From positions 171,963 to 235,962 of the forward strand of contig NZ_JAHKQT010000004.1 of NCBI RefSeq assembly GCF_018861145.1: DNA of 64,000 nt. Direction: 5' to 3'. The number at the start of each line of letters is the position of its first letter. Position 1 is the stretch's first letter. The position numbers were made by a program, and so were the translations under genes. A model generated the notes under the pieces. The model had not been told where the DNA came from. It did not search any database and saw nothing but the letters and a program-made list of their open reading frames with translations. The stretch is from Poseidonibacter lekithochrous. Its GTDB lineage: Bacteria > Campylobacterota > Campylobacteria > Campylobacterales > Arcobacteraceae. Shown piece by piece: positions 37,834 to 47,634 of the stretch.

Positions 37834-39426
37834 ATGAATAATAACTTACAAATGGTTTATACCTATCATAATGAAACAAAACACTCGCAACAAAGATACG
37901 CAAGGTCTTTAGGTTATATGGATTGGGCAACACAACCAGACCCATATAGAACATATAGTAGTACTAAAACAACTCTTCCTTTATCATTTGATAATAATAC
38001 TTTAGAATATAGTCAAATATTTACTCAAGCAAATGACGAAAAAGAAAATAAATTAAGTGCACCTTTATGTCTTGAATCAATATCACAATTTTTTCAGTTC
38101 TCTCTAGGACTTGCTGCTATTAAAGAGTATGGTGAGCAATCATGGGCTTTAAGATGTAATGCTTCTAGTGGAAACTTACAACCAAGCGAAGCATATATAT
38201 TAGCAAATGAGATTCAAGGAATCAAAGATGGTTTACATCACTACTCTCCTAAAGAGCATGAATTAGAACTTTTAAGTTCATCAAAAGAGAATCTAAACTT
38301 ACCAAAGAATAGTTTTTTAGTATGTTTATCTTCTATTGTTTGGAGAGAAGCTTGGAAATATGGAGAGAGATCTTGGAGATATACGCAACTTGATTGTGGA
38401 CATGCACTAAAAGCTTTAGAGATTTCTGCTTTAATTTTAGGATGGAAAATAGAAGTTTTAAATACAAAAGATTCGCAACTTGAAAGCTTAATAGGTTTTA
38501 ATCAAAGTAGCAGATATGTTCCAGAAGAAAGAGAATTAGCTGATATGTTAATTCTTGTATCAAAAGATACTAACGTTGCTTTAACTAGTCAAGATATAGA
38601 TATTTCTCTTTTAAGAAAAAAGCTTCAAGAAAAGTATGAAGGGAAAGCAAATCAATTAAGCCAAAATTGGCATAAGTGGGATATTTTAGAAAAAATCGAA
38701 GATGCAACACTAAGTGATGAATTAGATATAAAAAAATATGTCAACGACAAGTATGAATTAAATCCATATAGAGAGCCTTCTTTATTAGCTAAAGATATAG
38801 TTTTAAAAAGACGTTCAGCACAAGTTATGAATAAAGAAGATTGTACAATTTCTAAAAAAGAGTTTGAAACAATTCTTGGTTCTGTTAAATGTGATACTTC
38901 AACTATAAACTTAGTACTTTTTGTACACAGTGTTGAAGAACTTGAGTCTGGTCTTTATATTTTAATACGAAATAAAGAGCATAAAAGTAAACTGCAAACT
39001 TTACTAAAAGATGAATTTTTATGGGAAAAAGTTGATACAAAGGCAGGAGAGTTATATAAACTTCAAAATGGAGATTTTAAATTTTTAGCAAAAGCAATCT
39101 CTTGTAATCAAGATATAGCAAGCGATGGTGCCTTTACTTTAGGAATGCTAGCAGAATTTACAAGCCAATTAGAGAAATATGGTTCTTCAAAATATAAGCA
39201 CTTATACTGGGATTGTGGAGCTGTTGGACAACAGCTTTATTTAGAAGCAACATCATTAAACTTATCAGCAACTGGTATTGGATGTTTCCTAGATAATATT
39301 CTTCATGAAACGCTAGGTTTAATTTCAAATCAATTTCAAACGCTATATCACTTTACAATAGGACGTGGATTAGTTGATAGTAGATTAACAACTTTAAAAC
39401 CTTATAAAAGATTAAGAAGAGTTTAA
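37834..39426 (+). CDS. SagB/nitroreductase-like protein with two domains
   Basis: 530 aa, FMN-dependent nitroreductase-superfamily protein resembling SagB/ThcOx-type dehydrogenases, which oxidise azolines in peptide natural products. Two nitroreductase-like units are seen: the first with LRCNASSGNLQPSEAYIL (about residue 120) and the second with KRRSAQVMN (about 330) and a GAVGQQLYLEATSLNLSATGIGCF segment (about 475). I prefer the ATG at 37834; a GTG five codons earlier is also open. No peptide precursor or YcaO gene is nearby, so the substrate is unclear. Confidence 0.8.
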   Translation: MNNNLQMVYTYHNETKHSQQRYARSLGYMDWATQPDPYRTYSSTKTTLPLSFDNNTLEYSQIFTQANDEKENKLSAPLCLESISQFFQFSLGLAAIKEYGEQSWALRCNASSGNLQPSEAYILANEIQGIKDGLHHYSPKEHELELLSSSKENLNLPKNSFLVCLSSIVWREAWKYGERSWRYTQLDCGHALKALEISALILGWKIEVLNTKDSQLESLIGFNQSSRYVPEERELADMLILVSKDTNVALTSQDIDISLLRKKLQEKYEGKANQLSQNWHKWDILEKIEDATLSDELDIKKYVNDKYELNPYREPSLLAKDIVLKRRSAQVMNKEDCTISKKEFETILGSVKCDTSTINLVLFVHSVEELESGLYILIRNKEHKSKLQTLLKDEFLWEKVDTKAGELYKLQNGDFKFLAKAISCNQDIASDGAFTLGMLAEFTSQLEKYGSSKYKHLYWDCGAVGQQLYLEATSLNLSATGIGCFLDNILHETLGLISNQFQTLYHFTIGRGLVDSRLTTLKPYKRLRRV

Positions 39427-39824
39427 TGCAAATCATAATGCCACCACGAAATCTATTTATATTAAGTTTAATTGCAATTATCTCAGTCTATTTATATGTA
39501 TTTGGACAAGAAAAAACTATTGAGCTAATAAAAGAAGAGTATTTATTTATTTTAGCATTACTTCCTATTACTCTTACACTTTTATATTTTAAGATGAAAG
39601 TAAAAGGAAAAGATTTAATAGATTTTAATAAAAACAATAGTTTTTCTTTAAAAAATACAATTGTCTTTTTTCTTATTTTTCAAGTAGTTGATTATATAGG
39701 AGAAGATGGCTTTATTGGAATGATTAGTATGTGGTTTTTATATTGGATAATGGGATTAATTGCACTATTAATAATGGAAACTATTAATTATTACAAGAAT
39801 TATAAATTACTTTATAATTCTTGA
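39426..39824 (+). CDS. small membrane protein, four helices
   Basis: 132 aa with four hydrophobic helices (near 8-24, 38-56, 70-90 and 100-122). It starts in the stop codon of the SagB-like gene (TAATG-type overlap), so translation is coupled. No family recognised. May anchor or assist the neighbouring flavoprotein. Confidence 0.65.
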   Translation: MQIIMPPRNLFILSLIAIISVYLYVFGQEKTIELIKEEYLFILALLPITLTLLYFKMKVKGKDLIDFNKNNSFSLKNTIVFFLIFQVVDYIGEDGFIGMISMWFLYWIMGLIALLIMETINYYKNYKLLYNS

Positions 39825-39831
39825 TTTACTC

Positions 39832-40902
39832 TTACTCTTTAAAATCAACAAGATAGATATTCCCACTATCTGTTGATATATATATTTCACCATTTGGAGA
39901 CTCAATTACATTTCTTATTCTTTCATGTAAATCTTCTAACAGTCTATTTTCTTTTATTACATTATCATTTTTATCTAAGATTATTTGATTTAAATGTTGA
40001 AGTTTAAGTGCTCCAGAAAACAAGTTTCCTTTTAAGTTTTTATATTTCTTCCCACTATATGAGAGTAATGAACTTGGAGCAATTGAAGGAATATAAACTT
40101 TTATACCATCAATATATTCTTTTTTACTACGATATTCACCTACATACATTGGATTCCAATACTCTTTTCCTTGTGAAACGATTGGCCAACCATAATTAGC
40201 ACCTTTTTCAATGATATTAATTTCATCACCACCTCTTGGACCATGTTCATTTGAGTATAGTTTTTTACTATTTATGTCATAAAAAAGTCCTTGAGGATTT
40301 CTATGCCCGTAAGAATATATTTCAGGTAAAGCATTTGTATCATTTAAAAAAGGATTGTCTCTTGGAACTGAACCATCTAGATTAAGTCTAATAATTGAAC
40401 CTGCATGAGTTTTTAAATTTTGTGCGTTATCTCTAGTCCCTCTATCTCCTATTGAAAAGTACAAATGTCCTGTATCATCAAAAGTAATTCTACTTCCAAA
40501 ATGATGTGAAGCACTTGAGATAGATTTTGTTACAAGTAAGTCTTTAAAGTCTATTAATTTATTGTTTTCAAGTTTAGCTCTAGCTAATGTAGTAGCACCC
40601 TCACCTTTGACACTTTTTACATATGTCAAATATATCCATTCATCTTTCTTTTGAATATCTAGCAATCCACCTTGACCTCTATTTAAAATCTTTGGTACAT
40701 TTTCAATATTTTTAATCTCTTTTGATTGTAAATTTAATAATGATATTCTTCCATCTTTATGTGAAAGAAGTAAATTATTTTCATCTATGAAAACCATTCC
40801 CCAGACAATACCTTGGTTTGATGATATTTTTGTTACTGTTGTACTTGCTGTTACAAAAATGCTAAAAATACTTGTAATTATAAAAAGAAATACTACTCTC
40901 AT
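39832..40902 (-). CDS. PQQ-dependent aldose/sugar dehydrogenase-like
   Basis: 356 aa with a signal peptide (about residues 1-18), then a six-bladed beta-propeller. The GHRNPQGLF, NEHGPRGGDE and GANYGWP blocks match the soluble glucose/sorbosone dehydrogenase (YliI-like) family, which uses PQQ in the periplasm. PQQ biosynthesis genes are not in the window. It is convergent with the small membrane protein. Confidence 0.85.
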   Translation of the reverse strand: MRVVFLFIITSIFSIFVTASTTVTKISSNQGIVWGMVFIDENNLLLSHKDGRISLLNLQSKEIKNIENVPKILNRGQGGLLDIQKKDEWIYLTYVKSVKGEGATTLARAKLENNKLIDFKDLLVTKSISSASHHFGSRITFDDTGHLYFSIGDRGTRDNAQNLKTHAGSIIRLNLDGSVPRDNPFLNDTNALPEIYSYGHRNPQGLFYDINSKKLYSNEHGPRGGDEINIIEKGANYGWPIVSQGKEYWNPMYVGEYRSKKEYIDGIKVYIPSIAPSSLLSYSGKKYKNLKGNLFSGALKLQHLNQIILDKNDNVIKENRLLEDLHERIRNVIESPNGEIYISTDSGNIYLVDFKE

Positions 40903-40931
40903 ACCCTCTCCTATAAATGTTTTATAATATT

Positions 40932-40966
40932 ATAACATTTAATATGATGAGCATATTAAATGTTAT
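40932..40966. repeat. 15-bp perfect inverted repeat
   Basis: ATAACATTTAATATG pairs exactly with CATATTAAATGTTAT across a five-base loop, 30 bases upstream of the sugar dehydrogenase ATG. Either an operator for that gene or a terminator of the pentapeptide gene that lies upstream on the same strand. Confidence 0.6.
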
Positions 40967-40980
40967 GATTTTTCAAAATA

Positions 40981-41002
40981 GAAGAGCTTGATTAGCTCTT
41001 TT
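40981..41002. terminator. terminator-like hairpin
   Basis: AAGAGCT pairs with AGCTCTT across TGATT, with TTTTA following on the plus strand. Lies beyond the pentapeptide gene's stop codon. Confidence 0.4.
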
Positions 41003-41029
41003 AATATTCTATATATTCTAATCTACTAT

Positions 41030-41596
41030 TTATTTTATTTTTATAGGAAGCAGACTTAAAAAGCTCAAAGCCTCAGGAAGTGAAAACTGTGCTTTTTTTA
41101 TATCATTGTGTTTTGGATCTATTAAATAATTTTTCGATGTTTCAAAATTTGCTTTTTGTAAGTTATTACTTATAAAAATAGTTTGCTCTAAATTGCATTT
41201 ATCAAAAATAGCAGCTTCAAGATTACACTCTTCAAAACCTGTATCTATTATCAAAGAATTTATAAACCTCATTTTTCGTAAATCTAAAAGATGAAAAGAA
41301 TTTTGAGAAAGATTAGATGCTTCAAATTTCACATCAAAAGGTTCTTGACAATTACTCCACGAAATTCCAATAAGTTTGCAATTATCAAAAGTAACATCAT
41401 TAAAAGTACAAGATATTAATTTAGATAAAGACAAATCACAATTTTTAAAAGTGCACTCAGTAAACTTACAATCACGAAATGAAGCTTTTGAAAAGTCACA
41501 TTTTATAAAAGTACAGTTATCAAAATAAATAGAATCCAAAATTTTATCATCAATTTCTACAAACTCTTCTTCCCAATAATCATTAGTTTTAAACAT
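41030..41596 (-). CDS. pentapeptide repeat protein, Qnr-like
   Basis: 188 aa with repeating five-residue units centred on F or L and flanked by C, N, D or S (CTFIKCDFSKASFRDCKFTEC and more), a right-handed quadrilateral beta-helix. A break near residues 85-110 (SWSNCQEP...DLRKMRF) recalls the loops of Qnr proteins, which shield gyrase from quinolones. A DNA mimic role is only possible; many such proteins have other roles. Adjacent to the CatB-type gene. Confidence 0.78.
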   Translation of the reverse strand: MFKTNDYWEEEFVEIDDKILDSIYFDNCTFIKCDFSKASFRDCKFTECTFKNCDLSLSKLISCTFNDVTFDNCKLIGISWSNCQEPFDVKFEASNLSQNSFHLLDLRKMRFINSLIIDTGFEECNLEAAIFDKCNLEQTIFISNNLQKANFETSKNYLIDPKHNDIKKAQFSLPEALSFLSLLPIKIK

Positions 41597-41686
41597 AATC
41601 TTCTTTTTTATTTTGATTTTATCATATTTGAAATAAAGAGGACTAGAAGTATATGTTAAACTGCTTGAATATATCTAGGAGTAAAT

Positions 41687-42322
41687 ATGAAAGCATTCCA
41701 TTTTAAAGACCAATTTTCTTCACAATTATTACATGAAACAGTTAAACATCCAAATATTGAAGTAGGGAAATTTTCTTATTATTCAGGGTATCATCATAAA
41801 CATGATTTTGTTGAATGTGTAAGATATTTACATGAAAAAAGAAAAGATGTAGATAAACTAATTATTGGAAATTATTGTTCAATTGGATCAGGAGCAGTAT
41901 TTATAATGGCGGGAAATCAAGGACATAATACTCAATGGATCAGTACTTTTCCTTTTTATTTCCAAGCCAATATTTTCAAAAATGCAAAAAATGGATTTGA
42001 AAGAGCAGGAAATACTATAATTGGAAACGATGTATGGATAGGTTCTGAAGCAATGATAATGTCAGGAATTACAATAGGTGATGGAGCAATTATTGCTGCT
42101 CGTGCAGTAGTTGCAAAAGATGTGGCTGCTTACGAAGTTGTAGGAGGGAATCCAGCAATAGTAATAAAATCACGTTTTAAAGACAAAGAAATAGAACAAT
42201 TACTCTTAATAAAATGGTGGAATTGGAAAGAAGAAAAAGTAAAAGAATGTATGCCTTTTATTTGCAGTTCTAAAATTGAAGGCTTATGGAAATATTGGAG
42301 TGAAAATAAAAAAGACTTATGA
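41687..42322 (+). CDS. catB: type B chloramphenicol acetyltransferase-like (CatB/Vat)
   Basis: 211 aa hexapeptide acyltransferase with a left-handed beta-helix (IIGNDVWIGSEAMIMSGITIGDGAIIAARAVV region). The catalytic His is in GNQGHNTQW and the C-terminal domain has KWWNWKEEK as in CatB-type xenobiotic acetyltransferases. It would O-acetylate chloramphenicol or a related alcohol using acetyl-CoA. Start ATG with AGGAG before it. Next to a dead ABC-F gene and a pentapeptide gene. Confidence 0.85.
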   Translation: MKAFHFKDQFSSQLLHETVKHPNIEVGKFSYYSGYHHKHDFVECVRYLHEKRKDVDKLIIGNYCSIGSGAVFIMAGNQGHNTQWISTFPFYFQANIFKNAKNGFERAGNTIIGNDVWIGSEAMIMSGITIGDGAIIAARAVVAKDVAAYEVVGGNPAIVIKSRFKDKEIEQLLLIKWWNWKEEKVKECMPFICSSKIEGLWKYWSENKKDL

Positions 42323-42361
42323 TTTTATAATATGATTTTATATTTAGCCTCTGCCTCTTTT

Positions 42362-43698
42362 TTAAACTCCCAAGTCGAAGTCACAACTGCTTCTAAAAAA
42401 GGATGGACTCTCTAATAATCCTTTAGCAATTATAAGTTTACGTACCTCTCCAGGACTTGGAATAAAGCTATCTTGTAATTTTATAGGATCTGATGCTAGT
42501 TTTCTTACGATGGTATATATTTCACCCTTAATATCATTTTTAAGAGCATTTATTTCATCAAAAAGTTTTTTACTCTCATATTCTGTAATCTCTTGTGGTA
42601 TATATAAATACTCATTTTTTAAATCAACTGCAGATAATAAATGATTTAAAAAACTACTTTTCCCCGCACCATTTTCACCAATAATTCCAATCTTATCATA
42701 TTGGTTTATTAAAAGTGATTCATATGATAACTTTTTAATTTCTCCTAGTTCTAATATATTCTTTTTTATAACAATAGGAAAAATATTTTTAGCAGAACTC
42801 TTATGAAATTCAATACCAAGCTCAAAAACTTTATCAGTTTTAACTGCATTTGATAATAGTTTTGTCTGCTTTGATTGTAGCTTTGATAAGGCAGACCCAT
42901 CATTTTTATCTTTACCAGTTAATCTAGCAAGATTTATTTTAGTTTTGGAATCAGTATCATTTTTATTTAAACCTTTTTTTGACATTCTTTTTTTTGATTG
43001 AGAAACTTTTTCATATTGCGTTTGTATTGATTTTTTTAGTTTCTTTATTTCACTATATTGTTTACTTTGAGTTTTTTCTAAAAATTCCATATTAGTAAGA
43101 TATTCATTCATTGCTTTTGAAAATGAAGTTCTAAAGGTAAAAATATTTTTATTTTTTAAAATAATTGTACTTTGTGATAAACTATCTAAAAGTTCTCTGT
43201 CATGGCTTACTAATATCCCAATACCTTTAAAACTTTTCAGTGCATTTAAAACTATATTTTTACTTTTTGTATCTAAATGATTTGTAGGTTCATCTACTAA
43301 TAAAACATCAGGTTCTTCAAAAATTGCAAGAGCTAATTGCATTCTTTTTCGCTCACCAAAAGAAAGTGTATCCCACTGATATAACCATTCATCATTGATA
43401 TTTAACATATCTCTAATTCTAAAAGATTTACTTGTATATGTGTTCATAAAATCTTCAAGATTTTTTGGTATTTCTTCTGTACTTTGCATACAATAATGAG
43501 TTAATTCATTACGTTTATACTTCCCTCATCATAATTCATTTGTTTTGAAATAAGTTTTAAAAGTGTACTTTTCACAGAACCATTTGAACCAACTATACAA
43601 GACCATCCTTGTTCGAATTCTAAATTTAGATTTTCAAAAATAGGCATTGCTGAATTTTTATATTTATAATATAAGTCTTTTATTATTAAGTGTTGCAC
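42362..43698 (-). pseudogene. ABC-F ribosome-protection type ATPase, degraded
   Basis: Read from 43698, NBD1 Walker A is GSNGSVKST, with Val (GTG) in place of the invariant Gly; about 20 codons later a frameshift near 43505 ends the frame, then a new frame opens at HYCMQSTEE and carries on with signature LSFGERKRM and Walker B VLLVDEPTNHLD. NBD2 has Walker A GENGAGKSS and signature SPGEVRKL, but the gene ends before Walker B; the last residues (FFRSSCDFDLGV) are not ABC-F-like. Three independent defects make it non-functional. Intact members protect ribosomes from antibiotics. Confidence 0.85.
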
Positions 43699-43735
43699 AA
43701 GAATATCCCTTGACTATTATTATAGATTAAAATAC

Positions 43736-43981
43736 CTAAGATTTTATTAACTGAAGTTTTTTCAATCTTGAAAGTTTTTTAATTTCATATTCACGTTTTG
43801 AAGCAGTACTCCTATTCTCAGAAGTCTCTTCATATATTAATTTAACAGGGCGCCTTGCTTTTGTATATTTTGCACCACTATCTTTTGTATTATGTTCATC
43901 TAATCGCTTTGTTAAATCTTTAGTAATTCCTGTATATAAACTTCCATCATTGCACTCTAAAATATAAACAAAATATGACAT
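43736..43981 (-). CDS. GIY-YIG domain protein, UPF0213-like
   Basis: 81 aa with the nuclease motif as [17 protein letters not shown] (F-V-Y-I...Y-T-G) and the following KRLDEH segment; the [11 protein letters not shown] region is the next conserved block. Small stand-alone GIY-YIG proteins of this type are common and of uncertain role in DNA metabolism. AAGGA before the ATG. Confidence 0.85.
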   Translation of the reverse strand: MSYFVYILECNDGSLYTGITKDLTKRLDEHNTKDSGAKYTKARRPVKLIYEETSENRSTASKREYEIKKLSRLKKLQLIKS

Positions 43982-43990
43982 TATAATTCC

Positions 43991-44869
43991 TTACTTTTTA
44001 CTAACTAAAATACCACCAATTATAATAAGTACAATACCTAAACTTGCATACATATCAGGAAAAGAATCACCAAGCATTACACCAAAACCTACGGCAAAGG
44101 GAATACTTGAATAACCAATAACACCAATAATACTAGCTTTACTTAAACTATACGCACGTGTAAGAAACCACTGAGAAGCAGTTGAAAGAACTGCCATTAA
44201 TGCAATTAAAGACCAAACAAAAAAGCTTGTGTGTATTTGAAATTGAGCATAAGGTGTAAATAAAAAAATCAATAAAGGAATAACCACACCAATTCCCATA
44301 AAAGAAAGCATAATAACTCTTGCGTCATAAATATCTTTTATTTTCTTTATCGTAGCATAAGCAGCTGCAGCAAAAAAACCGCCTAAAACTCCATAAATAT
44401 GCTCAATAGAAATCTCTATACCAAAGGGTTTTATAATCAATATTATACCAATAAATCCTATTATTAAAGCAATAAAAGTTTTAAGAGAAATAGATTCTTT
44501 CATAAAATAATAAGCTAAAATTGTTACAAAAAATGGAGATGTTTTATTTAATATAATTGCTTCTCCCAAGGGAATAGTTGCAATTGTATAAAAGAAAAAT
44601 AACATTGCAAGTGTTCCGAAAAAACCTCTTAAAAAAAGTAAGTGTAATTTTGAAGTATCAATAGATACTGAAACCTTTTTAAAACTATATAGAATTATCA
44701 TTACACCTAATAAATTCCTATAAAATACAATCTCAATAGGATCCATACTATCTGATAATACTTTAGCAACTGCACCACTAAGTGCTGCTATCATTGCACT
44801 TAAAAGCATAAAAAACACACCCTTGTCTATTAGTTTTAATTTTGATAAAAATTTATATTTATTTAACAT
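43991..44869 (-). CDS. DMT-superfamily (EamA) transporter
   Basis: 292 aa with ten predicted helices in two EamA repeats (first about 20-140, second about 155-290). Exports or imports small metabolites; substrate unknown. Single gene, divergent from the fatty acid desaturase. No specific motif identifies the substrate. Confidence 0.82.
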   Translation of the reverse strand: MLNKYKFLSKLKLIDKGVFFMLLSAMIAALSGAVAKVLSDSMDPIEIVFYRNLLGVMIILYSFKKVSVSIDTSKLHLLFLRGFFGTLAMLFFFYTIATIPLGEAIILNKTSPFFVTILAYYFMKESISLKTFIALIIGFIGIILIIKPFGIEISIEHIYGVLGGFFAAAAYATIKKIKDIYDARVIMLSFMGIGVVIPLLIFLFTPYAQFQIHTSFFVWSLIALMAVLSTASQWFLTRAYSLSKASIIGVIGYSSIPFAVGFGVMLGDSFPDMYASLGIVLIIIGGILVSKK

Positions 44870-44989
44870 TTAATTCCTTTGTGCGCATTGTAGTTGAAAT
44901 TTATAAAAAAGGATTTAAAATAGATTATAAAAAGCTAATACACACTAAAGTTCATGTATTATTCCAAAAATATTACTTCAAGGAAAACA

Positions 44990-46159
44990 GTGGCAATAAA
45001 ATATGCAAAATACCAAGATATAAATAAAGAGCAACTTCAAATTGATATTGAAAAAATCAAAAATTCTATAGGAAAAGTTAATCAAGATGATTTTAAACAT
45101 CTATTAAAACTAGAAAGATGGGGAAGAATATTAAGTTTTAGTGGATATTTAATCATTTTTATTATAAGTTTTTTAGAAATAACTTCTTATGCTTTAGGAA
45201 GTATTAGTTTCTGGATTTGTGCACTTTCAGCTGCCTCATTATTAGGAATAGGAAATGTATCTCGCTGGGCGAACGTTGCGCATCCAATACTTCATGGAGC
45301 TTATGATAGAGTACCCAATATTCCCAAAAGATATACAAAAGCTGGTTTTGCAAAAAACAATAGACGATATTTAGATTGGTTAGATTGGATTAAACCTGAG
45401 GCGTGGATTTATGAACATAATATTATGCATCATTATCACTTAGGAGAAGACGAAGATCCTGATAATGTAGAAAATAACCTTCAATGGCTTATTCGTTCAA
45501 AAACACCAATGTGGCTTAGATATTTATTTGTTTATGCATTTGCTGGAACATGGAAGTTTACATATTATGCACCAAATACTCTTAGAATTTTAGAAAATAA
45601 AAAACGTCGTAAATTAAAAATGCCAGCAGTTAATAATTATGAAATAAATCCATTTAAAAAAAATGGAGCTATTTTATGGAAACAATATATTCTTCCATAT
45701 TTTTCTATAAGATTTATTTTTATTCCTTTACTTTTTATTCCTTTAGGATTAGAAGCTGTATTTAATGCTTTTATTATTACTTTAATAGCTGAATATATAG
45801 CAAACTTACACTCTTTTTTAGTTATTGTACCAAATCACTCTGCTGAAGATATTTATAGATTTGATACACCTCATAAATCACAAGGGGAGTTTTATTTACG
45901 GCAAATTATGGGAAGTGTAAACTATAAAACAGGTACAAACTTAATTGATTTTTCACATGGCTGGTTAAATTATCAAATAGAGCATCATCTATTTCCAAAC
46001 TTACCGTTAAGCCAATATCAAAAAATTCAACCTTTAATGAAAGAATTATGTGCTAAACATAATTTAGAATATAGACAAGAAAATGTTTTCAAAAGAATGA
46101 AAATGACAGTAGAACTAATGGTAGGGAAAACACAACTTTTAAAAGTAGGAAGTATCTAA
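44990..46159 (+). CDS. membrane fatty acid desaturase
   Basis: Introduces double bonds into acyl chains in the inner membrane. Di-iron His boxes are visible as HPILHG, HNIMHHYH and QIEHHLFP, with hydrophobic pairs between them. I place the start at GTG 44990, preceded by AAGGA at good spacing; an upstream ATG at 44954 lacks one. 389 aa. Convergent with the small rubredoxin-like gene, which could in principle supply electrons in related systems, but the rubredoxin here lacks one iron ligand. Confidence 0.87.
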   Translation: MAIKYAKYQDINKEQLQIDIEKIKNSIGKVNQDDFKHLLKLERWGRILSFSGYLIIFIISFLEITSYALGSISFWICALSAASLLGIGNVSRWANVAHPILHGAYDRVPNIPKRYTKAGFAKNNRRYLDWLDWIKPEAWIYEHNIMHHYHLGEDEDPDNVENNLQWLIRSKTPMWLRYLFVYAFAGTWKFTYYAPNTLRILENKKRRKLKMPAVNNYEINPFKKNGAILWKQYILPYFSIRFIFIPLLFIPLGLEAVFNAFIITLIAEYIANLHSFLVIVPNHSAEDIYRFDTPHKSQGEFYLRQIMGSVNYKTGTNLIDFSHGWLNYQIEHHLFPNLPLSQYQKIQPLMKELCAKHNLEYRQENVFKRMKMTVELMVGKTQLLKVGSI

Positions 46160-46187
46160 GAATTACTCTTACAATAAAAAAGATAAA

Positions 46188-46352
46188 TCAATCTTCTAAT
46201 TCTTCAAAATCTTCTTTAGCTGAACCACAATCAGGACACTCCCAATCTTCAGGAAGCTCTTTAAAATCAGTTCCAGGTTTTATTCCAGCATCCGGGTCAC
46301 CTAGCCTTGGTTCATAAATATAACCACGTATAGTACAAACATAATCTTTCAT
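46188..46352 (-). CDS. rubredoxin-like protein with one Cys ligand replaced by Arg
   Basis: 54 aa. The second cluster motif is intact (CPDC at residues 39-42, preceded by W) and the [11 protein letters not shown] block is typical of rubredoxin. The first motif reads VCTIRGYIY, where Arg9 (CGT) replaces the usual Cys (TGT). Three of four ligands remain (Cys6, 39, 42), so normal Fe(Cys)4 binding is not expected. The ATG overlaps the stop of the pseudouridine synthase by four bases. Either decaying, or altered for another metal site. Confidence 0.8.
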   Translation of the reverse strand: MKDYVCTIRGYIYEPRLGDPDAGIKPGTDFKELPEDWECPDCGSAKEDFEELED

Positions 46353-46912
46353 ATCAATTCCTTTTCTTCATCAAGCGTTAAATATCGCCATGTTCCACTT
46401 TCAATACTTGGTTTAAAACTACCAATACTTACACGAGTAAGAGTTATCACTTTTAAAGGAGTCCCAAATTTTGGGTCTTTTAATGCTCCAAAAAGACGAC
46501 GGATATGCCGATTTTTTCCTTCTTCTAGTTCAACTTTTAATTTTGTCTTAGCCCCACCTATTCCAAGTTTTTTAACCTTTGCTTTTAGCAATCCAAATTT
46601 ACTTTCAACACCAGCATTCGCTTGAGAAATATGATCATTTGTTACATGACCTCTAACCCAAACTTCATATATCTTTTTACAATTTCCAGGCTTTGTAAGC
46701 ATATCATTTATTTTACCACTTCTTGTAAACAATAAAAGTCCCCTAGATTCTAAATCAAGACGACCAATGGGCATCCACCCATTATCAAAAGCCCATTGTG
46801 GTAAAAGACTATAAACTGTTTTTCGTCCAAGATCATCAGACCTTGTTACTAAGTAAGCCTTAGGTTTATTTAGTGCTAAGAGTAATTGAGAATCATTTGT
46901 AGTTTTATTCAT
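46349..46912 (-). CDS. RsuA-family pseudouridine synthase
   Basis: 187 aa. The catalytic Asp is Asp53 in GRLDLESRG, with the later [10 protein letters not shown] motif intact. The N-terminal S4 domain of RsuA/RluB is absent, as in RluE-type enzymes that modify 23S rRNA. Its end overlaps the rubredoxin start. Confidence 0.85.
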   Translation of the reverse strand: MNKTTNDSQLLLALNKPKAYLVTRSDDLGRKTVYSLLPQWAFDNGWMPIGRLDLESRGLLLFTRSGKINDMLTKPGNCKKIYEVWVRGHVTNDHISQANAGVESKFGLLKAKVKKLGIGGAKTKLKVELEEGKNRHIRRLFGALKDPKFGTPLKVITLTRVSIGSFKPSIESGTWRYLTLDEEKELI

Positions 46913-46932
46913 TAAATATATTCCTTAAAACT

Positions 46933-47550
46933 CTAAGTAGAGTATAGTATTCTCTTTCTTAAAATCCATAAACTCTTATAACTTTGGTAGAAAATAACAT
47001 TTATTAAGCCTCCAATAATTGCAGCAAGTTGATCTTTATGAGCATCCCAAATATCTCCTTGAGTTCCTAAAAAAGCCATACCAAGTTCTGGATATAAAAC
47101 GACTACTGCTAACCATTCAAGTATTTCATAAATTGCTGATATTGAAACAATTATTAAAAAAGTAAAAAATAAAGTAGCTTTTACTGTATTAAGACTTGGA
47201 ACAATCATCTCAAATAATATCCTAAAAAGAAGTAATCCAAAAAGGAAATGTACCACACGGTCAAAATGATTTCTCTCAAAACCAAAGAATTGTGTAATAA
47301 CATCAAAATGTACCATCTCAGCATAAGTATAATGAGCACCCAAGGAATGCAAACTTGAAAATATTAAAATAAAAATCATACTTAAAAGTGTATAATTATA
47401 TTTCTTATCCATCCAGATAATAAAAGGAAAGAAAATAAATACCAATATATTTTCAAGAAACCAATCTTCTGGATATTTAGGATTTATGGCCATAATAATC
47501 CAAACAAATATATAAATACCATAAATAATTTTATGTGATTTTTTCATCAT
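46933..47550 (-). CDS. DUF2238/YjdF-like membrane protein
   Basis: 205 aa with about six membrane helices. The LGAHYTYAEMVHFD and NHFDRVVHFLFGLL segments, plus GDIWDAHKDQLAAIIG near the end, are the conserved His/Asp-rich blocks of YjdF-type proteins of unknown function. Single gene. Confidence 0.8.
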   Translation of the reverse strand: MMKKSHKIIYGIYIFVWIIMAINPKYPEDWFLENILVFIFFPFIIWMDKKYNYTLLSMIFILIFSSLHSLGAHYTYAEMVHFDVITQFFGFERNHFDRVVHFLFGLLLFRILFEMIVPSLNTVKATLFFTFLIIVSISAIYEILEWLAVVVLYPELGMAFLGTQGDIWDAHKDQLAAIIGGLINVIFYQSYKSLWILRKRILYST

Positions 47551-47634
47551 GACTTCCTATTTAATTTTAAACTAAACTTTTATTAAAGCATCATGCATTT
47601 GCATATAAGCAATCAGAAACTCAAATAACATTCT

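Noticed and set aside
44842..45027. 61-codon frame overlapping the desaturase start
   Set aside because: Ends inside the desaturase gene with no start signal; the GTG at 44990 has the ribosome binding site.
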